Source of the DNA: Hydrogenispora ethanolica
GTDB lineage: Bacteria; Bacillota; UBA4882; UBA8346
Direction of reading: 5' to 3'
Assembly: GCF_004340685.1 (NCBI RefSeq)
Contig: NZ_SLUN01000002.1
Location: 300,063 to 364,062 of the forward strand
Length of the DNA: 64,000 nt
Both the position numbers and the translations under genes were made by a program. This document shows positions 25,892-34,832 of this stretch, piece after piece. Numbering within the stretch: position 1 is the stretch's first letter; each line of letters begins with the position of its first letter. The notes below the pieces were generated by a model, which ran no database searches, was not told the DNA's origin, and worked only from the letters and a program-made list of their open reading frames with translations.

Positions 25892-26743
25892 ATGACGCAG
25901 CATTCACCGGGGTATGTCTGGGAGGAGCCCCAGCTCCGGATCGAGCACCACCGGCGGACCGGGTCCTACAACATGCGGGCCAATCATTATCATGACCGGT
26001 ATGAGCTGTACTATCTGATTGCCGGCCAACGGAACTATTTTATCGAGGACCGGACCTACCGGGTGAATACCGGCGAGGTGGTGCTGATTGATATCAGCGA
26101 GTTGCACAAGACGAGCGACAGCGACCTTCCGGCGGAGCACGAACGGATCGTGGTCAATTTCAGCCCGGCGGCGTTGCCGGGCGGGGCCGACGCCGGGCTG
26201 CTCCTTTCCGGTTTCAGCGGGCTCGAAAGGCTGGTCCGTTTCGAGCCGGCGCAACGCCGGGAGGTGGAGGCGCTCTTCGGAAAGCTGGTCCGGGAGAGCC
26301 AGAATGCCGCGCCGGGCTTCCGGACGTACCTCCGGCTGATTCTGGCCGAGCTGTTGATCCTGGTTCAGCGGCGGCTCCAGGAGTCGCCTCCGGGGCGGCC
26401 GCTGCCGGCCAGCCCGCTTCAGGAGAAGATCCTGGAGATCGTCCGCTTCATCAATTCCAGCTACTCGGAGCCGCTGACCCTGCCTTTTTTGGCGCGGCAG
26501 TTCGCCATCAGCCCGTTTCATCTCAGCCGGACCTTTAAGAAGGTGACCGGCTTCGGCTTCGTCGAGTATATCAACAGCGTCCGGATTCGCGAGGCGGAAC
26601 GGCTGCTCAAGGAGACCCGGCTGCCGGTGACGGAGATCGCCGGCCGGGCCGGGTTCGAGAATCTGACCCATTTCGAACGGGTCTTCAAGAAGATCAGCGG
26701 TTCCGCGCCGCTGGCGTTCCGCAAGCGGGGCGGGCTGCCGTGA
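25892..26743 (+). CDS. AraC-family transcriptional regulator with cupin sensor domain
   Basis: A 283-residue regulator. The N-terminal half is an AraC-type cupin (NHYHDRYELYYLIAGQRNYFIED, with ligand-binding His residues). The last 100 residues form the two helix-turn-helix motifs (LPFLARQFAISPFHLSRTFK and PVTEIAGRAGFENLTHFERV). It probably binds a sugar acid or oligosaccharide and controls the divergent GH4 gene. The ATG at 25892 follows GGGGAGGTGA. Confidence 0.9.
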   Translation: MTQHSPGYVWEEPQLRIEHHRRTGSYNMRANHYHDRYELYYLIAGQRNYFIEDRTYRVNTGEVVLIDISELHKTSDSDLPAEHERIVVNFSPAALPGGADAGLLLSGFSGLERLVRFEPAQRREVEALFGKLVRESQNAAPGFRTYLRLILAELLILVQRRLQESPPGRPLPASPLQEKILEIVRFINSSYSEPLTLPFLARQFAISPFHLSRTFKKVTGFGFVEYINSVRIREAERLLKETRLPVTEIAGRAGFENLTHFERVFKKISGSAPLAFRKRGGLP

Positions 26744-26767
26744 AACGGCCCGGCCCCGGCGACGGCA

Positions 26768-26799
26768 AACCCCCGTCCGGCTGTCCGGGAGCGGGGGTT
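26768..26799. terminator. Hairpin between convergent genes
   Basis: AACCCCCG (26768-26775) and CGGGGGTT (26792-26799) form an 8-bp GC-rich stem enclosing a second small CCGG/CCGG stem. There is no T run on either strand, so termination is likely but unproven. Confidence 0.45.
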
Positions 26800-26809
26800 C
26801 GCAAAAGCG

Positions 26810-27343
26810 TCAGATATTCAGCTCGATCCGGATATGAACCGCGTCTCGGTCCGGGCCCATTTGGGAAGGTTCGAGGCCGCGATCCAGTTCGGCGTCGGCC
26901 GGCCTTTCCTTGGCATAGCCTTGTTCCGCTTCATTCCAGCGGAGATCGGCGCGGATCTTCCCGGCGTTCTCCCGGAGGATCCCGAAGGCGAGATCGCGGG
27001 CGCGCAACGAATGGTTGATGGCGTCCCGATACGCGCCCCGGCCGAATAATTGCCGGGCCAGTTGCTGATGGGCGATGGCCCGGGCCAGCCCCTGGTAACG
27101 GCGGCCGCGGCCCGCCGCCTGTTGCGCCTGGGTCAGGACCAGGGCAGTCCGTTGAATGACCCGGCGGGCGTCGGCCTCAAGCCGGTCGTTTTTGGGCGCC
27201 GGCCGGGCCGGGGCCGCTTGCGCCGGCGGGCGGGAATGGGGCGGGCCGGAACCCGGCGGTCGTTGCGCCGGAGCAGCCCAGACGCCGAGGGAGCCGGCGG
27301 CCAGGGAGGTTGCCAGGAGCCAGGGAATAAGCCGCTTCTGCAT
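26810..27343 (-). CDS. Small secreted protein of unknown function
   Basis: A 177-residue protein with a clear signal peptide (MQKRLIPWLLATSLAAGSLGV, cleavage near WAAPA). A Pro/Ala-rich linker follows, then a helical, Arg/Ala-rich domain (RRYQGLARAIAHQQLARQLF and AYRDAINHSLRARDLAFGIL). The tail is acidic. I do not recognise a family. The ATG at 27343 follows AAAGGAAG; the frame runs further upstream into the repeat array, but only because the array is open in several frames. Confidence 0.6.
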   Translation of the reverse strand: MQKRLIPWLLATSLAAGSLGVWAAPAQRPPGSGPPHSRPPAQAAPARPAPKNDRLEADARRVIQRTALVLTQAQQAAGRGRRYQGLARAIAHQQLARQLFGRGAYRDAINHSLRARDLAFGILRENAGKIRADLRWNEAEQGYAKERPADAELDRGLEPSQMGPDRDAVHIRIELNI

Positions 27344-27566
27344 GGATGCCACTTCCTTTGAGTTTGATCGGATAGAAATACTATATCGGGATGATATGTC
27401 CTTTCGGTGATGAAGCGGTGATGATTTCGTGGATTTGCCGGAAGGAAACGCTGCCGGGGCGACCGGACCGGCCTGTTCTCCAGCAGCGGCTGCAACGGGT
27501 CCGAGATCGTCTGATAGTGCCCTATCCGATGCTTCCCCCGGCCGTCTCCCCGGACCCCGTTCTGCT

Positions 27567-27945
27567 TTCCCCGCGTTTCGGGGAAGCTTCCCGGAGGTTT
27601 GGGGAAGCTTCCTCAAGGCTTGTCGATGCTTCCCGAAGCCTCCGTCCTCTTTCCCGAAGGTTCGGGGAAGCATCCCGAAGGTTTGGTCCTTTATCCCGGA
27701 AGCCCCGGGATGGTTCCCGAAGGCTCCGGGAAAGTAGGATGATCTTCGGGGAAGAAAGGATCGCAGGATCCTCTGAAAGGATCATGGGATCCCTTACAAG
27801 GATGAAGACCATCCCTGACACGGATCATGGCATCCCTTACAAGGATCGGAAGATCCTCTGAAAGGATCGGGGCATCCCTTACAAGGATGGCTTTCATCCT
27901 AACAAGGATGAAGAAGATCCGAGTTGGACGAAAGACCATACCTGA
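27567..27945. repeat. Array A: about 18 degenerate 21-bp repeats, many with a short dyad
   Basis: Cut at 27567, 27588, 27609, 27630, 27651, 27672, 27693, 27714 and so on, the sequence falls into 21-bp units, with a single 22-bp step near 27819. Units 1-8 follow a TTCCCGAAGGTTYGGGGAAGC pattern; unit 9 is a hybrid; units 10-17 follow AAGGAT-N-ATCC. Many units hold an inverted repeat, for example CCCGAA-GG-TTCGGG (27653-27666), GGATC-GGAA-GATCC (27843-27856) and GGATG-GCTTT-CATCC (27885-27899). Because 21 is a multiple of three, several frames on both strands stay open and read as heptapeptide repeats; I do not regard them as genes. Confidence 0.85.
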
Positions 27946-28040
27946 CACGAGAGGCGATCAACTGATATATCAGGGGGGCCGGGATGGAGGACGGAGTCCC
28001 GGACCGGCCGGCCCGGGACCAAAATGGGCAGTCCCGGAGG

Positions 28041-29609
28041 CTATTTCTTGGTATTCAACAGCGATTTCTTATATTCGGAAGGCGTGATCCCGATCATTTT
28101 CTTAAAGATCTTTCCAAAATAACTGTAATCGGAATAGCCGACCTTGATGGAGACGGCGTTGACGGTATACTCCGGGTTGTTCAATAATTCCTTGGCCTTA
28201 TGGATCCGGATTTGCATCAGGTAATCGTTGAAGTTTTGGGCGAGGTGCTTTTTAAAAAGCTTGCAGAGATAGCTTTTGTCGATGAAAAAGTGTTTCGCCG
28301 TGGTTTCCAGGGAGATGTCCTGATCGTAATTTTGGTGGATATACTTGATGACTTTGGCGATGAGCGAGTTGTTTCTGGTCTGGAGGTGTTCGGTGAAGAA
28401 GCGCTCCAGATCGGCCAAGATGACGGGGAACGACTCCATCAGGCTCTCGTAATCGGCGGAATTTTCGATTCTTCTCAGGCATTCGAATTTCCGGTCATTG
28501 ACATCCTTCCACTGGAATCCCATTTCCATTCCTTTATAGAGGATCAAATAACAGATCTCGGAGAAGAATTTTTTCAAGATGTAGGGTTGGATATAGGTTC
28601 CCTGGGCGATCCGGGCTTTCACCTCATCTTCGACCAGCGCCCGGAGCTCCTCAAAATTGAACCGTTCCACCAGCGGATGGAGGATCGTAAAATCAAACTC
28701 AATGGAATCAGCGGTTTTTTGGAACCGGGACAGGGCCGCATATTGATTTTTGGCCAGATAAAAGCTATACGGAATTTTCTCAACCAGCTCCTCAAAAGTC
28801 TCCCGCAGCAAGTGATAGCCGTCAAAGCAGGGGCTCGCCAAGATCCGGCAGGGCAACGCAGCCTGTAAATGGAGGTGGTCCATGACGCGTTGAGCGAGGG
28901 CGGCGCCGCATGACTCATCCGCGGGCGCCGGATGATTGAAAACCGTCACGAGCACATCCGGGCTGAACCAAAAGCTGACCGGGCTCCGGGAAGGGTCCAG
29001 CGCCGTCCGAATGCCGGATATCAAGGATTGGCGTACCTCATTTCCGGGAACCGGCGCGCTGGAATCGAGGACGACCGCCAATATCGTTAGGTTTATTTCT
29101 TTCAGCTGAATGCCGTATTTGGCGAAAGTGCCGCCGATATCCTCCGGTACCGTAAAATGATGCCCAGCCAGCCATTCGCCCAGGAAAGCGCCGGGGGAGC
29201 CGGGGCGCCGGTCCTGGTCGGCGCTTTGGGCCGGGGGCCGGACCGAACTGGCTTTTTCCAAGACACTCAATAGGTCGGAAAAATTCATCCTGGGCTTCAG
29301 GATGTAATCGAAAGCGCCGAGGCGCAAAGTTTCCCGGACATACTCAAAATCGTCGTAACTGCTTAAAATGACGATTTGAATCTGCGGGTAATCGGTTTTG
29401 ATGATCCGGGTTAACTCGATCCCATCCATGACCGGCATTTTGATATCCGCGACGACGATATCCGGAGACCGCCGGGCGATGATTTCCAGCGCCTCCTCGC
29501 CGTTTCCGGCTTCCCCCACGATCTGGAATCCGTGGCTCGCCCAGTCGGTCATATGCGTGAACCCTTGACGCAAAAGGCTCTCGTCGTCGACGATCAACAG
29601 TTTGATCAT
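28041..29609 (-). CDS. YesN-type response regulator (receiver + AraC DNA-binding domain)
   Basis: A 522-residue response regulator. The receiver domain (1-120) has LIVDDE, the phosphoacceptor Asp in VVADIKMPVMDG near residue 56, and the conserved Lys in YILKPR. A middle region of about 290 residues is of unknown fold. The C-terminal 100 residues carry two helix-turn-helix motifs (DISLETTAKHFFIDKSYLCK and VNAVSIKVGYSDYSYFGK). It overlaps the kinase stop by four bases and should activate the divergent transporter/sulfatase operon. The ATG at 29609 follows AAGGAGG. Confidence 0.9.
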   Translation of the reverse strand: MIKLLIVDDESLLRQGFTHMTDWASHGFQIVGEAGNGEEALEIIARRSPDIVVADIKMPVMDGIELTRIIKTDYPQIQIVILSSYDDFEYVRETLRLGAFDYILKPRMNFSDLLSVLEKASSVRPPAQSADQDRRPGSPGAFLGEWLAGHHFTVPEDIGGTFAKYGIQLKEINLTILAVVLDSSAPVPGNEVRQSLISGIRTALDPSRSPVSFWFSPDVLVTVFNHPAPADESCGAALAQRVMDHLHLQAALPCRILASPCFDGYHLLRETFEELVEKIPYSFYLAKNQYAALSRFQKTADSIEFDFTILHPLVERFNFEELRALVEDEVKARIAQGTYIQPYILKKFFSEICYLILYKGMEMGFQWKDVNDRKFECLRRIENSADYESLMESFPVILADLERFFTEHLQTRNNSLIAKVIKYIHQNYDQDISLETTAKHFFIDKSYLCKLFKKHLAQNFNDYLMQIRIHKAKELLNNPEYTVNAVSIKVGYSDYSYFGKIFKKMIGITPSEYKKSLLNTKK

Positions 29610-31399
29610 GGCAAAGCCTCCTTCTTTCGGTCAGCGTATTGTCGGGGAAGCGTGAGGACCACCGATGTTCCGACCCCGATTTCGCTCCGGATGGTCAACC
29701 CGTAGCGGGAGCCGAAATACAGCTGAATTCTCTCCAGTACGTTCTTCACGCCGATCCCGTTAAAACGGGACGATGTCTCCGGGCTGTCGACCGTCAACAA
29801 CCGGGCCGCGGTATCCTGGGCCATGCCCACCCCGTCATCCAGCACTTCAAGCTGGAGATCATCGCCGGCCGCGCTGCAATAGATCGCGATCGTCCCCCAG
29901 ATTTTCCCGGAGGGTTTGGGTTCGAATCCATGGAAAATAGCGTTTTCAATGAGCGGCTGCAATAACAGTTTGGGGATCAGGCAATTTTGCAGGGATTCCG
30001 GGACCTTCGCCTGGAAGCGGATGGTGCGATCGGAACGGATCTCCTGAAGGTAGAGGTAATCCTGAACGCATTTCAATTCGGCGGCGAGGGGAATCAGTTC
30101 TTCCTTGCGGGAGACGGTCTGCTCCAGCAGATTGACCAAGGCGTGAATGGTGGGCTCGATGAGCTCGGTTTTGCCGGTCCATAACAGGCATTTGATGGAG
30201 TTGATGGTGTTATAAAGAAAATGGGGCCTGATCTGCATTTGCAAGGCGTGCAACTCGGCCTTGCGTTTCTCTTCCTGCTCCTTCATCAGATGATGAATGG
30301 TCTTCTCCAATTCGGCGATGATGTTCTCGTATTCCTTGGTTAAAACCGTAATCTCGTCGCTGACCGTGTTCTCCGGTAAAGGAGCGCTTTTCGGGGGATA
30401 GTTTTTGACGCGGTTTTTCAAGTTGATCAAAGGCAGGGCAATTTTTCTGGAGATGACCAGCGCCAGGCCGACGGAGAAAACGATGCATAGCAATGAAATG
30501 GTCAGAATTTTCACGCTCAAGGCGTTGATGTCTTTGGAAATGGTGGCCAACGGGATCATATGCAGGAGGATCCAATCCACCTTCTCGACCTTCTGGTAAA
30601 TACACAAGTATTTCAGCCGGTTGATCCGGATGATCTGATGGGCGTCATCCGGTCCGCTCAAAAGCTTGGCGAAAGGTTTCAAATTCAAACGGCTGCCAAT
30701 GCGCGATCGCGTCGAATGCGAAATGACCCTGCCCGCTGCGTCCACGATCGCAAATTGACTCTTCCGGTCCAAGGAATCCCGGTAAATATCGTACAAGCAG
30801 GATTCGTTGATGGAAAGCAGCAGCGTTCCGTAATAATGCCGTGAAAACGGATTGTGTAAAGTCTTTACCGCGGTAAAGACTTTTTTGGCGCGGTTGATGA
30901 GACTGGGATGGGTACTGCGCCAAAAAATTTGCTGCTGATTTTGAACCCCGCGCCTGTACCAATCCAGCTGCCGGAGAGCGCCGGGAGCCAGTTCGCTTTC
31001 ACCGTCCGGACTGTAGACGTTGCCATTGACTCCCAGCAAGATAGTTTCATACCGTAGCCAATCATAGGCAAATGAATACTTTCTGATCTGGGATTCGACG
31101 GTATCGATGTTTTTCAAACGGTCGAAGGGACCGGGGGTATCGCGGGTCAGCTGATCTTCCAGCGCGTTGTTGTGATCGAACAGGCTGACGACGGTGATGA
31201 CCTGATCGATCAGGATGCCGAGGTTCTTATGGATTTGATTCAACGTATTGAGGTTGGATTGCCGGATATGGGTATTGATGAGATTTTTGGCGGTAAAAAA
31301 GGATAAGAAGCCGATGAGCGACATGGAGAGGATCAATACCCCATTGGACAATAATAATTTACCAAAGATGCTCCTCGGAAAGTGGACGAATCGGCTCAT
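29606..31399 (-). CDS. YesM-type sensor histidine kinase
   Basis: A 597-residue membrane kinase. Two helices (about 13-35 and 280-300) flank a large extracytoplasmic sensor region. A HAMP-like linker and the His_kinase domain with LHALQMQIRPHFLYNTINSI (phosphoacceptor His in RPHF) follow. The ATPase domain has LLLQPLIENAIFHG, VLDDGVGM and GIGVKNVLERI. The start at 31399 is chosen from CAGGAGA upstream. It is paired with the response regulator overlapping its 3' end, and diverges from a sugar transporter; such pairs sense extracellular oligosaccharides. Confidence 0.9.
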   Translation of the reverse strand: MSRFVHFPRSIFGKLLLSNGVLILSMSLIGFLSFFTAKNLINTHIRQSNLNTLNQIHKNLGILIDQVITVVSLFDHNNALEDQLTRDTPGPFDRLKNIDTVESQIRKYSFAYDWLRYETILLGVNGNVYSPDGESELAPGALRQLDWYRRGVQNQQQIFWRSTHPSLINRAKKVFTAVKTLHNPFSRHYYGTLLLSINESCLYDIYRDSLDRKSQFAIVDAAGRVISHSTRSRIGSRLNLKPFAKLLSGPDDAHQIIRINRLKYLCIYQKVEKVDWILLHMIPLATISKDINALSVKILTISLLCIVFSVGLALVISRKIALPLINLKNRVKNYPPKSAPLPENTVSDEITVLTKEYENIIAELEKTIHHLMKEQEEKRKAELHALQMQIRPHFLYNTINSIKCLLWTGKTELIEPTIHALVNLLEQTVSRKEELIPLAAELKCVQDYLYLQEIRSDRTIRFQAKVPESLQNCLIPKLLLQPLIENAIFHGFEPKPSGKIWGTIAIYCSAAGDDLQLEVLDDGVGMAQDTAARLLTVDSPETSSRFNGIGVKNVLERIQLYFGSRYGLTIRSEIGVGTSVVLTLPRQYADRKKEALP

Positions 31400-31696
31400 G
31401 GCTAGTCTCCTGCAATGGCTGTACGTTAATGTTATATTAACAAAAAACAAAAAATTTGTCTAATTGTGATCTTTGGCAACCAATTTTAAACTCAGCGTCG
31501 AAGGATCAAAAATACAATTTTATACGAAAAATAGCCAATATTTTCAGCATTCCGGTCCGGCCGGGGGAGGGGGAGCGGTTGATAAACCAATATTGGCAGA
31601 AATTGTTGCAATTCTAGCCATTTTCATCAAAGGGTTTCTCAATATAGAATTACGGTAAGGTTACAATTGTTTTAAAAAGAAAAGGGAGGATTGGAA

Positions 31697-32974
31697 ATGA
31701 AGAAGTTGTCACTGGGCCTGTTCCTGGTATTGTTGTCGCTGGTAGTCATCGCGGCTTCGAATCCGGCGGTTTTCGCGAAAGCCAAAGCGCCGGTGACCAT
31801 CTCATTCTGGTTTCCGGGCGCCGATAAAGTCAATGATTCCTATTTTATCGAGGCGGCCAAGAGTTTTGAAAAAACCCATCCCCAAATCAGAGTGGAAGTC
31901 ACTGTATTACCGGCTACCCAGGCCGACGTGGATTTAAAATTGAACGCCGCCTTGCTCGGCGGAACCTATCCCGATGTTTTATCGGCCTATCTCGCCAATA
32001 TTGGGACGCGAGGCTCGCAAGGGGATTTCTTCGCCCTGGATAAGTTCATTCGGGGCTGGAGCGATAAAAATGACATTTATGACAGCGTTTATGATATCGG
32101 CAAATATCGCAATAAAATTCTGGGCCTGGGCTATTATCCCAATCCCGAGGTTTTGGTCTACCGGAAGGACTTCTTTAAGGAAGCCGGATTGGATCCCAAC
32201 CGTCCTCCGACGAACTGGGAGGAGCTCGCCGCCTATGCCAAAAAACTGACGCTCCGGGACAACAGCCATAATGTGACCCGGGCCGGTCTCGACATCCCGG
32301 CGATCAGCAGCAATGTGTTTATGAAACCGTTTTTCCGCCAGAACGGGGCGCTCGTTGTGAATGAGAAGAAAGGCCAACCCATGCTGGACGACACCAAAAT
32401 GATCGGCGCACTGGATTTTATCATCAAATTAAAAAATGAGAATGTCAGCATTCCTTTCAATTATCAGAAGAAGGAAACGATACCGTTTCTGTACGGGAAA
32501 AGCGCGATGTCGTTCTTGCAGCCGACCCAGATCATCAAAATGATGGACTCCGACCCTTCCCTGAAGGATAAAATCGGCTTGGCCCCGGTATTAAGCGGAA
32601 AGAAAAAGTCGGCGTTCTGCGGTTACCGCTTGTTTACCATCGGAAATACCTCCAAGCATAAGAACGAAGCCTGGGAATTCATCCAATTCATGATGTCCAA
32701 GGAACAGATGCGCTACCGGTTCGTCAATTTGAAGATTCCGGTGGTCCGCAAATCCATGGAAGACGATTTCATTGCGGCTGAACCGGCCTTCAACAAGGTC
32801 TTGATGGACTATGTCAAATACGGCCAAGGGGATAACGTCGTGGCCTGGAATACGCTGGCCGTAAAGTATATTCACCAGGCGTACGAGGAAGCGTATAACG
32901 GCATCAAGAAACCGGATCAAGCCTTAAAGGATGCCCAACGGAATTTGTTACGAGAGCTCAAGCATGTGAAGTAA
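31697..32974 (+). CDS. Sugar ABC transporter substrate-binding protein
   Basis: A 425-residue family 1 extracellular solute-binding protein. It has a signal peptide (MKKLSLGLFLVLLSLVVIAA) without an obvious lipobox, then the family start VTISFWFPGADKVNDSYFIE and the LGLGYYPNPEVLVYRKDFFKEAG sugar-binding region. The ATG at 31697 is seven bases after GGGAGG; an in-frame TTG at 31691 is less likely. It begins an operon with two permeases, two sulfatases and a sulfatase maturase, so the ligand is probably a sulfated or desulfated oligosaccharide. Confidence 0.88.
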   Translation: MKKLSLGLFLVLLSLVVIAASNPAVFAKAKAPVTISFWFPGADKVNDSYFIEAAKSFEKTHPQIRVEVTVLPATQADVDLKLNAALLGGTYPDVLSAYLANIGTRGSQGDFFALDKFIRGWSDKNDIYDSVYDIGKYRNKILGLGYYPNPEVLVYRKDFFKEAGLDPNRPPTNWEELAAYAKKLTLRDNSHNVTRAGLDIPAISSNVFMKPFFRQNGALVVNEKKGQPMLDDTKMIGALDFIIKLKNENVSIPFNYQKKETIPFLYGKSAMSFLQPTQIIKMMDSDPSLKDKIGLAPVLSGKKKSAFCGYRLFTIGNTSKHKNEAWEFIQFMMSKEQMRYRFVNLKIPVVRKSMEDDFIAAEPAFNKVLMDYVKYGQGDNVVAWNTLAVKYIHQAYEEAYNGIKKPDQALKDAQRNLLRELKHVK

Positions 32975-32989
32975 CGCAATGAACGGGCG

Positions 32990-33018
32990 GAGGCTTATGG
33001 GTTGCCACCATAAGCCTC
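32990..33018 (+). terminator. Intercistronic hairpin after the binding-protein gene
   Basis: A perfect 11-bp stem, GAGGCTTATGG (32990-33000) with CCATAAGCCTC (33008-33018), has a seven-base loop. There is no T run, so mRNA protection or partial attenuation is more likely than full termination. Confidence 0.6.
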
Positions 33019-33050
33019 TCTCCTACATCTATCGTATGGGAGTAATGCGC

Positions 33051-33950
33051 ATGATGAAAACAGAGAAGCGCCGATATTCGCCATTGAATCGGGACTATAT
33101 CGGATATTGGATGATCGCCCCGTTTTATCTCTTTTTGATCGTATTTGTCATATTCCCGATTCTCATCAACATTTTTTTCAGTTTTACCAATTTCAATCTG
33201 AGAACCGTCCATTTTGTCGGATTCCAAAATTATCTGCGGCTATTCTCCGATGAAACGTTCATGGTGTCGATGCAAAATACGTTCGTCTACACCTTTTTCA
33301 CCCTGGTTTTTACCATGGCCTTGGGGCTCATGGCGGCGCTGATGGTCAACAAGAAATTAATCGGCCTGAAGTTTTTCCGGACCAGTTTTTATATGCCCTA
33401 TATCACATCGATGGTCGCGGGGGCCATGATCTGGCTGTGGATGTACGATCCGTCCTATGGGATCTTCAACCAAGTGTTGGGTTTCTTCGGGATCCAAAGC
33501 CGGCAATGGCTGTACGACGCCAACCTGGCCATGGGGTGCATCATCTTGATGAGCATCTGGAAATCGCTCGGCTATTTCATGGTGATCTATTTGGCGGGGT
33601 TGCAAAGTATCCCGGCTTATCTCTACGAAGCGGCGACGGTGGACGGGGCGTCTTCATTCCGGCAATTCTGCGCCATCACCCTCCCCATGTTGCGTCCGGT
33701 GACCTTTTTCCTCTTTGTGACCGGCATCGTGAATAATTTCAAAGTATTCGAGCAGGTCATGATCCTGACCAACGGCGGACCGATGAATGCGACGACGACC
33801 ATCGTCCATCAAATCTATAACCGGGGATTCATCGAATTTCAAATGGGTTATGCGGCGGCGTTATCCATTATTCTCCTGCTGATCGTCAGCGGAATCACGT
33901 TATTCAACTTCAAGTACGGCAATCAAGGACAAGATTTGGATATAGGGTGA
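33051..33950 (+). CDS. Sugar ABC transporter permease (MalF-like)
   Basis: A 299-residue permease with six helices. The EAA loop reads YLYEAATVDGASSFRQFCAITLPML, which contacts the ATPase. The frame opens at 32979, but the ATG at 33051 is chosen because GGGAG sits eight bases upstream. It pairs with the next permease. No ATPase gene is in this operon or elsewhere among the sugar transporters of the window, so a shared MsmX-type ATPase is expected. Confidence 0.9.
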   Translation: MMKTEKRRYSPLNRDYIGYWMIAPFYLFLIVFVIFPILINIFFSFTNFNLRTVHFVGFQNYLRLFSDETFMVSMQNTFVYTFFTLVFTMALGLMAALMVNKKLIGLKFFRTSFYMPYITSMVAGAMIWLWMYDPSYGIFNQVLGFFGIQSRQWLYDANLAMGCIILMSIWKSLGYFMVIYLAGLQSIPAYLYEAATVDGASSFRQFCAITLPMLRPVTFFLFVTGIVNNFKVFEQVMILTNGGPMNATTTIVHQIYNRGFIEFQMGYAAALSIILLLIVSGITLFNFKYGNQGQDLDIG

Positions 33951-33960
33951 GGTAGAAACG

Positions 33961-34824
33961 ATGGAAAATCGACAGACCCGTTATTGGATCTCAATGATCA
34001 TGCTGTTTTTATCCCTGCTGATGCTGGTGCCTTTTTTCCTGATGCTCCTGACGTCCTTCAAGACCATGGGGGAAGTCCAGTCAGCCAGTTTCATTTTTAT
34101 TCCGGAACATTTCCAATTCTCCAATTATGTCGATGCCATGACCCGGGGGGATTGGGTACGCTATTTTTACAACTCCCTGGTGGTTACGGCGATCACCGTC
34201 GGGGTCAGCTTAATCATTAATTCCATGGCCGGGTACGCTTTTGCCCGGTTGCACTTTCCCGGCCGCGACACGCTGTTCATCATCTCGTTAATCGCGATGA
34301 TGGTTCCGCCTCAGGTGACGATGATCCCACTGTTCATTATTTTAAAGAATTTCCCACTGGTGGGCGGGAACGATCTCTTCGGCCAAGGGGGAATGGGCTG
34401 GGTCAATTCTTACATGGGCATGATTCTGCCCTATATTGCCGGGGCTTTCGGCGTGTTTTTATTCCGGCAGTTTTTTATGAATTTTCCGGGGTCATTGGAT
34501 GACGCCGTGGCCATCGACGGCCTCAATAAATTCCAAAGCTTTTTAAAGATCTATGTGCCGCTGGGGAAGCCGATCTTTGCGGTATTGGCGGCTTTCAAGG
34601 CGACCCAAACCTGGAATGAATATACCTGGCCCTTGATCATTACCAACAACGACACGATGAAAACGGTACAGCTGGCATTGACGATGTTCAAAGACGAATC
34701 GACCGTCATCTGGACTCAGCTGATGGCCGCGACGACCCTGACCTCGCTGCCGTTGATCCTGGTGTTTCTATTTGCGCAACGTTACTTCGTCGAAGGCATT
34801 GTGACAACCGGAATGAAGGGGTGA
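33961..34824 (+). CDS. Sugar ABC transporter permease (MalG-like)
   Basis: A 287-residue permease with six helices and the EAA loop SLDDAVAIDGLNKFQSFLKIYVPL. NEYTWPLIITNN and the C-terminal RYFVEGIVTTGMKG are typical of MalG-type partners. The ATG at 33961 lies behind a GTGAGGTAG stretch. It ends a few bases before the first sulfatase. Confidence 0.92.
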   Translation: MENRQTRYWISMIMLFLSLLMLVPFFLMLLTSFKTMGEVQSASFIFIPEHFQFSNYVDAMTRGDWVRYFYNSLVVTAITVGVSLIINSMAGYAFARLHFPGRDTLFIISLIAMMVPPQVTMIPLFIILKNFPLVGGNDLFGQGGMGWVNSYMGMILPYIAGAFGVFLFRQFFMNFPGSLDDAVAIDGLNKFQSFLKIYVPLGKPIFAVLAAFKATQTWNEYTWPLIITNNDTMKTVQLALTMFKDESTVIWTQLMAATTLTSLPLILVFLFAQRYFVEGIVTTGMKG

Positions 34825-34832
34825 ATTGCGGG

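Noticed and set aside
27391..27948. Open frames on both strands through array A reading as heptapeptide repeats
   Set aside because: A 21-bp period keeps any stop-free unit open in the same frame, so several overlapping frames are open at once. None has a convincing ribosome site or a recognisable domain.
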